From assembly GCA_016647705.1 (NCBI GenBank), contig CM028339.1:22855803-22919802 (forward strand): a DNA stretch of 64,000 nt, written 5' to 3'. Shown here one piece after another: positions 36,201 to 47,410 of the stretch (position 1 is the first letter of the stretch; each line of letters starts with the position of its first letter). Source of the DNA: Eucommia ulmoides. Its lineage: Eukaryota > Streptophyta > Magnoliopsida > Garryales > Eucommiaceae. The notes beneath the pieces are model-generated. The model was not told the origin of the DNA and did not search any database. It saw only the letters and a list, made by a program, of their open reading frames with translations. A program made the translations under genes and the position numbers.

Positions 36201-36481
36201 TTGGCACTAGATAGAGTCCGACGATGGAGTCATGTGGGAATTTTTTAGATGAGCTATTTGAGGCGTATCTATGAAAGGTTCATAGTTATATTGTTTTTGT
36301 TGTTAGTATATAGCTGAGGGACGAGTGTGTCCCCATATGAGAGGATGTATATGGCCTGTTTATGTGATTATCTATTTATGTATGCTTAATATCATTTTCT
36401 AGTTGGTTGGGTATTCAGGGTGACGTCGTGATGGCGTCGCACTGGCCCCTCGGTGATGGGTGTCCAGGGTGGAGTGTGACA
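33299..36481 (+). mobile_element. Solo LTR, 3,183 bp, inserted in an Athila-like LTR
   Basis: It begins TGTAAGACCCCGAC and ends GTGGAGTGTGACA, with exact 5-base TSDs CGTTC at 33294-33298 and 36482-36486. A TATA stretch (about 33588-33606) lies near 290 bases in. The downstream leader is rich in TGTGTG (33840-34570), giving spurious Cys/Val-rich frames. A hairpin array lies at 35560-35825. No primer-binding site, polypurine tract or coding region is present, so it is the product of LTR-LTR recombination. A diverged copy lies inverted at 26582-28329. An LTR this long is unusual and suggests a large gypsy-type parent. Confidence 0.88.
35560..35825 (+). repeat. Array of seven short hairpins with GNRA-like loops inside the solo LTR
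   Basis: Seven units share the plan TTCTxCCC-loop-GGGxTGTGGATT. They sit near 35560, 35588, 35638, 35699, 35735, 35772 and 35801. The loops between C and G runs are GAAA, ATAA, GTAA, GAAA, GTAA, GTAA and AAAA. Five of seven fit GNRA in the sense RNA (GAAA or GUAA), closed by C-G stems. Spacers vary from about 10 to 45 bases, so it is not a simple satellite. Confidence 0.75.
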
Positions 36482-37771
36482 CGTTCGACTTATCCGATAA
36501 TCTCAGTTCGTAAACTCCCTCGCCACCTCTCCCGAGTGTAAGACAAGGGAATACGTGACGTCATGTCAACGAAGAAGTCCCCCTCAACGTCTTAACGACC
36601 CTAGGTCACGTGAGTCTCGCCCCAATGTCATTGATTACACACAATCCAGCTTTCTCCCGGGTTATTGGATCATCACATTGTGTTTACACTATCGATAATC
36701 TCAGTTCTAAAACTCCCCCGCTACCTCTCCCAAGTGTAAGATGGGGGAATATGTGATTTCGTGTTAACGCCAAAGTCTCCCTCAACGTCTTAACGACTCT
36801 AGGTCACGTGAGTCTCGCCCCAACGTCATCGATTGTCCACAATCTAACTCTCTCATGGGTTATTGGATCGTGGCGTTAGTTTATTCTAGTCCGAATTCGG
36901 GATTTGTCAAACTCCGTATTCTCATAATGTCATTCTAAGCATGAAAAACAAATAATACGACATACACAATCAAAATAACGAAGAACATCTGCAAACGAAA
37001 CACAAACTCAACTAAATAACGTATTCATAAATTTATTAATAATCCCTAAACAACCTATGTTTAGCCAATGGCCATAACCATGTATACAATGTAAAATGGC
37101 GTAAACATGTTCAACAACTACCAAAATAAAGAAAACAAAGAAACGAAACGAACGACTTAGCCGATATTCGAAGATTTGGCACTAAAACCGTTGATCGATC
37201 GCTTCCTCCTTCATCTTCCACTTTGGGTTAAGAGCTTTCCCTCAAAAATCTCTCAAACTCACCCTAAAATTTAGCCTAGGGGGTTGGGGGGGTGATTCCA
37301 TCGGAAGAGAAGAGGAGAGGAAGGGTTTAAATAGGCAACAAAATATCTAATAAATATCTAAATTGTGTAGACCTAACCACCTAGGCGGTGGGATTCACCG
37401 CCTAAGCGGTGGGTATATCGGTTTAAACTTTGCTGCGGCGGTGGAGAAGGCGGTGGATTTTAGGGACATTCTGCAGTTTCACCGCCTAGACGGTGTGTTT
37501 ACAACATCAATAGCCCTTCTCTGCATTTTTACCGCTGCGGCGTCCGGTGGGTTTCTTTCAGAATATTGCCTCCTTGATTGTTTTTCCACCGTTCTTCGAC
37601 CGTCTTTGGTCCGAATTAATCGTTTACGCTTCGATTTCATACATTTTCACCCATACACCTGTTTTAATACAAAAAGAATAAAAACATATTAAAACGTACT
37701 AAAAACATACTAAACGTACTTGAAAACTAACAATTTCGGTTTGAAAATAGATAGGTAATTTACACCTATTA
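36482..37771 (-). mobile_element. Athila-like LTR, 5' part (split by a solo LTR)
   Basis: On the minus strand the LTR opens TAATAGGTGTAAATTACC at 37771 and runs to the CGTTC TSD at 36486. Palindromic CACCGCCTAGGCGGTG-type words lie at 37379-37412 and 37482-37494. Two tandem blocks at 36490-36650 and 36690-36850 each contain CCTCAACGTCTTAACGAC, matching paired blocks in the plus-strand copies. Two ORF-like stretches here are not genes. Confidence 0.8.
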
Positions 37772-37775
37772 GTTA

Positions 37776-37990
37776 CCGACTAGAAAGTGCATAGAGGTCG
37801 GTGCTTGGCTTACTCTTCAACCAAATTGGGCTACCCAAACAAGAAGTGCACGGAGCTTGATGCTCGGTTTAGGCACTCCCATTTTGGTATTTTACAAGAA
37901 GCGTATGCACTGAGGCCGGAGCTCGGCCAGATGGATCATAAGTTAGTTAAATCCAAATAGAGAGTATACAAAGTTTGGTGCTCAGGTACT
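37776..37990. repeat. Diverged GTGCTCGG-type tandem units
   Basis: Three to four loose units contain AGAAAGTGCATAGAGGTCGG, AGAAGTGCACGGAGCTTGAT and TGAGGCCGGAGCTCGG. They resemble the arrays at 30781-31017 and 40330-40545. Confidence 0.5.
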
Positions 37991-38431
37991 TTTTCACACT
38001 TGTCCTTGCTCTTTGTTTCCAAGGTGGCGACATCGCTCCACGTGTAACGTTATTAGCGAAAGCAGGTGGCCGATCAAATTTCCCCACATTAGTTGCCCCC
38101 AGTCCCAAGAACTTGGATGGAACGCAAAATGCTTGGGACTCTTCTTGGCAATTTCTTCTCGGCTCAGGGTTATGGAGTTGTTCTCTTTTCGGGTTATGGA
38201 GTTTTACTTCTCAAAGAATATTTATGGAGGACTGTTGGATGAGTGACACATGTTACTGGCCACATGGATCGATACGCTTGAGGCCATTGGATCACGACCT
38301 TTCGTATGGACACCCAGAAATCTATACATAGGGGCCTTCCCTTCATTCATTTCATATTTGTGAAATTTCTGAGAGCTTTTGCTCTGTCCGTTGTTGAGTA
38401 CCTTTTTCCTCCTCTTACCAATTTTTGCATC

Positions 38432-39880
38432 ATGTTGTTCTCTTCCTCTTTTCTTTCTGGTTCTTCATCTTCTAGGTCGAGCTCTGGCACGGAGTTCGGT
38501 TCTTCTGATCGGACTCATTATGCCTCTTTGTCCTTCAGGGTTGAGCGTCGATCATCTCAGATGAGGTTCTCTTCTTATTCCTCGTCGGATAGGCTGTACG
38601 AGTCCAGTGGCACGGTTTAGTCCAGCTGAGCTACAACGATTAGCTTAGTGGGCCGTCTTGATGAGAGTGGGGGTGCGACCTCCTTGTGTGATCCGATGAC
38701 TGAGCTTGGGTCCGGGGACATGACAGTGACCAGGATACTTGAGGTAATCAACACCGTCTAGGCCCTGACCCTCTGCCCAACTTGGTGTCGTGATCAGGGA
38801 CTCTTCTTGTTCTGTTTCTCACTACTCCACCCTTGTTCATAGTGGAGAGCTCTCTCTAGAGGACCCTACGGGTAAGGAAAAAGGGAAGACGGATGAGGGT
38901 TACCACAAGAAGAAGTCCTCAAAATGCTCGAGGGTGGTGAGTAGTGCTCCACCCGAGCTCAGGTCAGACAAACGCTTATTTGGCATTCCTAACACTAAAC
39001 TCCCTATCAATCGGAGCCTGCTAGAATCGCCTGAGGTAATTCTCAACTTCTTCCAGCAAATCACCCCTCTAGAGGATAAGGGTAAACTGGAGGTGATAGA
39101 CACATGGTGCCTCTTACGCCACATATATCGAGACCACGTTAGGGTAAATGGTCAGTATCTTTTTTGCTTAAAGTCTTTGGTATTGATTATTGTTATAATA
39201 TTTTCCAAATATGCTAATTTGACCATTCTTGTGTAAAGCCTCATTCGTCTATCCATGCTAGGCGATAGGCTGTCCAATGAGGTAATGCTAGACAACTTCT
39301 TAAGGATGGAAATAGATTCTCTCATCGGGAGGGTTGATGGGATGAACGAAAATCTTGAGAACGCTGTCGAGGCTCAGTCCATTCTCCAATCCCGCCTCCA
39401 CCTGGTGACAACGAAGAGGGATACTATCTCTTCGGAGCTCAAGGACAAGTCCTTCGAAGTGGAGACACTAACAAAACTCCTGGAGAAGGCCAAAATGGAG
39501 AAAGATGTCGTTATTCGCCGAGCCGAGAAGAAAGCTGTTGACCGCTACAAGGACAACCAAGAGTTTAATGATCTCAAGACTGACATAGCGGGTAACCTGA
39601 TTGAGGATGGCTTCGCAGTTGAAATACGATCCCTCCACCCTTAGTTCCTAGCTTCCCATACTAGAAGATTCAGTTGGAACTCTCCAAGGACGAGGAGGCC
39701 GAAGAGGAAGGCAAGATGGTGGACACCGATTATAAGGGCGGTAAAGATATTGACGAGAAGAAAGAGGGAGCTCACCCCAGTACAGTTAACATCGGGCAGG
39801 TCTCGAAAGGCTCCCCTTAGATGGAGTACCAGGGTGTCCAGGGGCGCAACCAGTAGGGCCTCTGGTCGGCTCATTTCCTA
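38432..39880 (+). pseudogene. Decayed retroelement ORF with Ser-rich head and coiled-coil tail
   Basis: Frames at 38432-38620 (Ser-rich), 38790-39236 and 39255-39644 read as pieces of one protein broken by stops and frame changes. The last piece contains a heptad-like coiled coil (SELKDKSFEVETLTKLLEKA) followed by AVDRYKDNQEFNDLKTDIAG. An acidic EDEEAEEE-type stretch near 39690 continues in another frame. The layout resembles the extra protein encoded by some plant gypsy elements ('putative gypsy-type transposon' family), but I see no diagnostic catalytic motif. GTGCTCGG-type arrays flank it on both sides. An ordinary plant gene is less likely. Confidence 0.45.
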
Positions 39881-40329
39881 GAGTTTAGGATTTTTCTTTT
39901 CTTTTGTTTCATTTTTCTATTTTACACTTTTTGTTTTGAATTTGTGTACCCGCACAGATTGTAACGTCATTTTGAACATAATACATACACAAATAAGTTT
40001 TTTTGGCAATCTCTTCGTCTCTCGTATGCATGTTTCTGGTGGTTGGTTCCGAGGTGTTCGTGTTTTTCTCAAAATTTTTCCTACATCATTGCTTAAATTC
40101 TGAGTCCTATCCGGTAATCCCTAAGCAGAGAGCGGTGACTCTACTCATTGAAAGGACAGGCGATGTCTTGGATCCCCTAATATCTAATTGGTGGATTCTG
40201 GTCGGAGGACGGAGGAATGCCCTAAGTGGCCTCCTGATCTCTAGCTGGTTAATACCCAACCCTTAGATACTTTTAACGAGAGATTAGATGTTAAGAACTA
40301 CTGGTGGAGAATGGAGTGAGGGTGGTCAT

Positions 40330-40545
40330 TCGATCCAACTAACTTTCCCTAACAGAAAGTGCATAGAGAACGGAGCTCGACATATCCCCACCTTATGATA
40401 AAATCCCGAACAGAGGGTGTTCGGAGTTCGGAGCTTGGCCATCTCTAAACCTTTTAATAAGATCATGAACAAAGAGTGTTTGGTGTTAGAAGATCGGCCA
40501 ATCCTCCCAACTTTTATAAAGACCGAGCAGCAGGTGAACGGAGCT
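40330..40545. repeat. GTGCTCGG-type tandem units, third array
   Basis: Units such as AGAAAGTGCATAGAGAACGG, GAGGGTGTTCGGAGTTCGG and AAGAGTGTTTGGTGTTAGAA repeat at about 60-65 bases. They match the 30.8 and 37.8 kb arrays. Confidence 0.5.
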
Positions 40546-40983
40546 TGAGGCGCAGTTACTTTTCATGACTTAGACAAAAAATTTGAATTTCGTAGGAAAA
40601 ACTTGATTACTCGCCCTTTTCATGACTTAGATGTTTTCAAATTGTTATATCCCTAGAGCCATAACCTTTCTGCCCCCCCAGCCTAGAGCACGAGCAATGT
40701 TTTGGTACATGCTCGTGTTGTAGACTAGAGTGGTGAAAGTTTATAAATGGCCCCTGGTCTTCTCGGTCCACAAGGACGCCATGCAATAGTCGATCCCCTG
40801 TGGCCGGTCATCGGTGGGTTCTCCATAGTTGGGTTCATATAGAGTCCTCTCAGGTTATCCAAAGTTAGTCCACACTGGAGTCCCTTCTTCTTTAAGACAT
40901 CTGACTTGTTGTCAGCTGGTAAGGAGACATAGACTTTCTGTGGGCCCATAGACCTGATCGATTCTCCACCTCAGTGGATGACT

Positions 40984-43640
40984 GTAGACACCGCATTTTG
41001 TCCCGCTCAGTCAATATCAAATCAAGTATAAGTTTAGACATACTTTAAGCTTATGTTTAAAGGGAATAAATTTCTAAGTAAGATCATACGATACAATATA
41101 CAAAAACAACCAAAAAACATGACAAAAACACAAAAAGGTTGAATCTGACAAAATATAGCTAAGTAAAAGTTTCGGGTCAAAATCGAAATTCCCATGATTT
41201 AAGGAGGTCTAAAATGACTTTAATAAGGTTTGTTTTTCATCAAATCATCTTTAGTATAGATAAATCTTAGTCACTACCCTTAAATCATAGGACATTTCAA
41301 ACAATTAACTCGGTTTCCCCACCCTGACTTTGAAACATTTATTTTTTAGTAAATCTTGTCAAATTTAAAACCAAAATCAATTATTTCGCTCATGCATACC
41401 ACATCACACACTATCAATAAAAAATCCAAGATACCTTAATCTAGGCTTGGAAAGGTCATGACAAAGCCCTAAATTACAAGGTGATTTAAGGTTTGGGCTT
41501 GACTTGGATTTTCACCAAATCCAAGTAGTCTTGACAATCCACCCTAGGCCCATGAAATCAAAGAACCTAGCCATCATTTGAGGCCCACAAACCAAGACTT
41601 ATAATGACCAAGGCGCCTTCCTAGAAGTTTCCTACCAAATGGCAAATGAAGGAAACAAGACACTTACGGTGCAACCAACTGTTATCGAAACTAAACCGAT
41701 TTGGTTCGCCACCTTATACCCATGCCATCAAGAATTTAATGGTTGGTATGACATGTCAAGACCACATTCAAGGTATATATATATATTTTAAGCAAAATAT
41801 CTTAGAAACCAACCAGAAGCCTTGAATTGTGACTACCCATTACTGCAACCAAACTAGATGAGTGGCCTCGAAACAATGCATTAAATGCACATCCCATCAA
41901 GAATTAAATGCTTTGGATGACATGGCATGGCTAGGTTTAAAGGATCTAGATATTTTCACAAAAATATCTAAGGGTAACTAGGCAACTTGGAAACCAATCG
42001 ACGGTTACAAGGAAAGTTTACTCGATTCCATCCGAAATGAACCGAATGTGTGGACTACAAGTTATGACTCATCACTTTGCGTTAAATGAAAAGTGACACC
42101 TAAGGACTACATTCAATGCACCTTGGTTGCATTTATAACAACCAAACCAAAAATAGTAGATGTAATCGGTATTTAGCCCCTAAACTAAACCAGATCCATC
42201 CCATCAAGTCATGAATGCACCCATGTGTAAGGAATCTCATTGGTGGAGAGGTAATAATTAGCAATCATTGGTAATGATTACCAAATCTTTGAAAAGATTT
42301 AGTAATCATTACCAAATCTTTAAGAATCTAGCCTTCCCCCCTAAATTCGTTCCAAGTCAACTCAAACTAAGACACGATAACAAGTTCCGTAAGCAAAATA
42401 ACCCACAAGGAAGAGGCTGGATTGGCTTGCACATTGCCCAATGTGCGGCTCTCAGCCTATAAATAGGGGTACTGGGTTTTTTTTTTTTTAAATCCTGAAG
42501 GCTTAGCTTCTCTCTCTAAACTCGAGCAACTCTCTTGAGTCCTAGGCCTCTCAAGTGGATTTCTCAAACAACACGTCTTAGTTTTGTGAAAATATAGTCA
42601 TGGAAGGAGATCTTGAAGTTCTTAGAACAATAACTTCAAGGATCGACGATCACCGATGAACACCGACCTAAGAGGAGCAAGGATAGAAGGATGTTAGCTA
42701 TTTAAGGACTATGACATCCCCTACGTAGGTTGTTGTTCTTGGGTTCTTCACTAGGAACTCAAAGAACCACGACCACTGATTAACCATCGTTCAACCACCG
42801 ACCAAAAAGATTAAGGTGAAGGAGGTAAACACTTAGAGAATAAAACATCCCCTAAGTAGGTATGTTCCTATCAAACCCCCTATGTTTCGTGGTTGATTTT
42901 GTGTATATTGCTTTGTATATAGTAGGATCATGTAAATAATACACTTACTTTCATGCTATTAACACATAAAATCCATAAAAATCAAACAAACTCTAAAAAT
43001 AACCTAACAAGCTTTGATTTTGTCAAGAACATCACACCTAATCTTAACTATAACAACCAAATTATAAATGACAAAAAAAATCATTCCAAGCATCTCAATA
43101 GCATTCAAAAACATGCCAAGACATTCAAAAACATTAAATCTTCCAACCATGTGGTAAAAACACGTGAGGATTCGAGCAAAGTAACTATTTGCACCATGAG
43201 TTGTACATAGTCCATATGATACTCCCCAAGAACATCGTATGTCTTTTCTTTTTTCTAGCTAAACAAAACACACACATATGCATATATACTTATATACTAC
43301 ATCAAAAGACCCTTCTGGCTAAGAACTTGGGATAAAGGGAGGGCCTCTATTCCTTCAGGGATATGTGTGATTTTTCTTCAGAAACCTTCTCGTTTTCCTT
43401 AGTTACGAGTACGACTGGTATAAATATATGGTATTTTTTTTTCACTTTTTAACTCACAACTCACACACAAGCACTAAACTAACCAAAGCAAAGGAGTTCG
43501 TTTAAGGTTCTTAACAAAATCAAAGGTTTGTTTTAAGGTTGTGATTTAGGTTTGTTCAATCAAAACTAACTGATAACAACCAAAACTTAACTAAACTAAC
43601 TCAACTTTTAACCAAAACCAACCCAGCTTGTCAAACATAA
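40984..43640 (+). mobile_element. LTR-like region of a gypsy-type element, with TATA box
   Basis: It opens TGTAGACACCGCATTTTGTC, a start shared by many plant LTRs. A strong TATA motif, TATAAATAG (42458-42466), is followed by CT-rich leader sequence. Conserved-looking CATCCCCTACGTAGG and CATCCCCTAAGTAGG repeats lie at 42714 and 42845. No coding frame is recognisable. The 3' end of the LTR is not defined. Confidence 0.5.
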
Positions 43641-45806
43641 AAAGACTGAACTACGTTCAACCTGATCTTTGGTAACCACCCAAAGTACGTAGGCAGTTGT
43701 CATACGATCGAATTTTCACCATAAATTTTCTAACCGAGTGATTGCCTAGTTGCACTAACAACTAGTTAGTCGCTCGTATGGTTCCTGAAAAGCGCACTGT
43801 TATACCCACACAGATGCACTCACACTTCCCAAAAAATAGTATGAAACACAATCTTTACCGCTGCAACCAACCTCATTTTATTGTTCAGTCAAAACAAGGA
43901 AACACATATATAGAATTTTGGCCTAAGGGGGGCCAGAACATCATAACTCACTGCTCTCCCCAAACAAATCCAAAATTACAGTAATTATAGACAAAAACAA
44001 CAATTAACAACCCCTAACTGCTGGGCAGACATGCAATAAACTGTCCCACATAATCTAGACACTTGGCACGGCAGTTTACATTGGCAGTTTTGTGTCTAGC
44101 CACCAAAATTGCTCCATAACTGACCCACATGATCAACACACGCCATAAAACTGTTTTCCTTAATTGAAATCTACCCATCATCTAAATCCGAGCTTCCCAG
44201 TATTATTCTTCCATTCCGTTGCATCTGCTGCGTCATTGCGCCCAACGAATTGCCAACATTAGTATGCATTTTCAGCACTAAAATGTACCGCCGCTCAACG
44301 ATGCGTCATGTCCTGCATACAACATAGCGTTGCGCTTACGTTACGCCGTTTTGCCTTGGTACAACACCAAGATATTTCGTTGGTCCCTTGACTTCCCATC
44401 AAACCCCTTTTCCGACATCCTCTGTTAACTCCGCCAATGTGTGCCCATGTTGCCCAACAACGCACCATTTTGCTAACGTGTGCCTAACAGATTGGTCCAA
44501 TGCCCCCCCGTTCCTCCAACGCATGCTGTCGCATCTTGGCCCTCGTTGTCTTGGCCGCGTGCCAAGGTCTTGCTCATTACCATACACCCATATAACACCG
44601 ATCCTAGTATTGTGTCTAGGATTGCCCAACACAATACCCAACACCCGCTGGTGTTGTGCCGTAATGCTTTCCACCGAGTTGCACTAGGTTGGTGCCTTTG
44701 TTGCCAATGCCTTTATTTGTACTGCCCACACCACGTCCGGTAGCAAAGAGCCCCATATCCGTGCCAACTGATCCTCCAACTTTGTTAGGGGCTAACAAAC
44801 TACCCCCACCAAATGAATCCAACACCCTCGTAGGATCGATCCCAGCTCGACCCACTGGATTTGGCATACACTTATACTAACAGTGCTGCCATAGTTTTCT
44901 CAATCTGCCAGCAGCCTTTTGTCAATTTATTGCAACTCATTGCAACGTATTTGTACATTGCGTCTGCACAGTCATTTCAATCTATCCGCAGACTTGTCTC
45001 CTACTTGTTGCAACTTCCTGTGACATGTTTGCCATAGAATGCCTTCCATGACTAGACTAACCACCAGCTCGTTGCTACCACAACAACAGAATTTGGCATA
45101 CACCTATGCCGACGATACTGCCACAGTCTTCTCATTTTGCCCGCAATATTTTCACTAGTCTGTTGCAACTTGTTGCAACATATTAGCGACATAATGCCTT
45201 TTTTGACCGGATTAACCACCAGTTCATTTGCTATCACAACAAACTTTATTTGAAAATCCCACAATAACCAACCATCTCTGGTTATATTTCAACATAGAGC
45301 ATAGGATGTTTTCCAGAATCTCATGTCCCAAATCAGGCATCACCGCGTACTTGATTTCAGATCGCTCCCGATCGGATTATTGTCCAACGACAACGTAGTG
45401 TCGATGTGCGTCCAACAACTTGGTTCAACGCCTTGCCATTCCTTCAATGATGTAAGATGTTCGTTTGCAAATCAACATAACATAGCCAATTTCAAATTGC
45501 CCTTAGTCTATCCATTATCCACCAATAACTTAATGTCGACGCACACCCAACAACTTGGTCCAATGCCTCACCGTTCCTCCAACGATGTGGGACGTTCGTA
45601 CACCAATGTAGAGGCCACTCGTAGCCCTGCTTTGATACCCATTGTCACACGGTCAATTTTTCACCATGAATTTTGTAACCAAGTGATGGTTTAGTTGTAT
45701 CAACAACTAGTCAACCGCTAGTATGGTTCCCAGACAGTCCACTATCATACCCACACCGATGCACTCACACGTCCCAAAAAATAGTATAAAACACAACATT
45801 TACAGC
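43641..45806 (+). mobile_element. Continuation of the gypsy-type repeat with internal duplications
   Basis: A direct repeat of about 165 bases, from the TTTTCACCATAAATTTT region to CCCAAAAAATAGTAT, is present at about 43700-43866 and again at 45640-45806. The segment 44423-44880 is also repeated at 50937-51270. Frames in all phases (44388-44880) are compositional and carry no domain. The plus-strand Athila-like element begins immediately after the second repeat. Confidence 0.55.
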
Positions 45807-47410
45807 TGATAGGTGTGATATACCTACATATTTTCAAACCGAATTAAGTTAGTTTTCTAGCGTTTATAAAGTATTTTATTACATTTTAATTAGTTTTTGT
45901 ACTTTTTGTATAAATCAGGTGTGTGAGGTAAAAAGATAGGAAACTGGAGCCAAAACGATGAGATCGAACCAAAAGCGATCGAAGAACGGTGGAAAAAATA
46001 AGCTTGGAGGCAAAATTGTGAAACAGGCCCACCGCCTAGGCGTCCAGACCACCGTCTAGTTGGTGAAAATGCTGAGAAAAGAACAAATATTACTGATGGA
46101 CCACCGCCTAGGTGGAGAATTCTATCACCTAGGCAAAAATCCAGTAGAGAAAACAAAAATAGGCTATTGACAGCCTACCGCCTAGGCGGTGGAATCCTTA
46201 GCCTAGGCAGAGAGCCTCTACACAACCTAAATATTTTTAGGATATTTATTTAGATATTTTGCTTATAAATACCATGCCCTCTCCCCTCCTTGTGAACCCC
46301 CCGGCCATTTGGGCACCTTAATCCATATTTAGGCTAGGGTTTAGGAGTTTTAGAGGTAGAGATCACATCCCGAAGTGGATAAGACGGCGAATCGATCGTT
46401 GAGCATTCTTAACGGTTTATCTTCAGACGAGGCTAAATTCTTCGGTTGTTTTTCCTTATTTCTTTATCTTAGGATCATGTGAGCATGTTTAGTCATTGTA
46501 AATGCGGTTAAGGCCATAGCTAAACATGGATTGTAGTAGGGATTAACAATAAATTTATAAATACGTTGTTTGGATGATTTCGGTGTTTCGTTTGTGATTG
46601 TTATTCGTAGTTTGATTGTACTTATCATATTATTTGTTTATCATGCTTAGTTAGATAAATGAAGAATACAGGATTTTGAGAAACCCTTGATTCGGATTTG
46701 GGTAAACAAACGCACGATTCTATAACCCGGTGGGATTTGAATCGTGAATAATCGATGACGTTGGGGCAAGACTCATGCGACCTAGAGTTGTTAAGACATT
46801 GATGGAGACTTCTTCGTTGACTCAAAGTCGCTTTATATCCCTCATCTTATGCTCAGGAAAGGTGGCGAGGAAGTTTTAGAACGGAGGTTGTCGATAGGGT
46901 AAATACAACGCACGATCCAATGACCCGGTCGGGAGTTGGATTGTGTGCAATCAATGATGTTGGGTGAGACTCACATGACCTAGGGTCGTTAAGACATTGA
47001 GAAGGACTTCTTCATTGACTCGAAGTCAAGTATTCTCCCGTCTTACACTTGGGAGAGGTGGCGGTGCAGTTTACGTATTGAGGTTGTCAAACAGGTCGAA
47101 CACAATAAATGTGAGTAAATCGAGATCGAACATGTATTTGTAAGCACGTTAATCCCTAGGCAATTCTTCACCCTAAAACATATTAGCATATTAGTGTAGT
47201 TAATTTAGGTTATATTAGTATTAGTTTAATTAATTAAATACATTTATTTTTTACCTAGATAAAGTTAGGTCATGACAAACGCAATATTCGATAGTAACAA
47301 CACCAATCCCTGTGGATACGATAACCCAATCTTAACGATCACACTATACTAAAACTTAGACCTTGTATACTTGCGAGTGTAAGTAGCGGCGTATTCCTAC
47401 GCCCCTACCA
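45807..47410 (+). mobile_element. 5' LTR of a plus-strand Athila-like element
   Basis: It opens TGATAGGTGTGATATACC and ends CCCCTACCA. The primer-binding site TGGTGCCGTTGCCGGGGA follows at 47417. Palindromic CCGCCTAGGCGG-type words lie at 46028-46205. TTGCTTATAAATACCATGCC (about 46260-46279) contains a likely TATA box. Two tandem blocks (about 46690-46880 and 46905-47100) share GACCTAGxGTxGTTAAGACA. Confidence 0.8.

Noticed and set aside
44388-44880. Overlapping frames of 60-99 codons on both strands
   Set aside because: Mutually overlapping frames in a duplicated retroelement segment, with no domain and no splice context.
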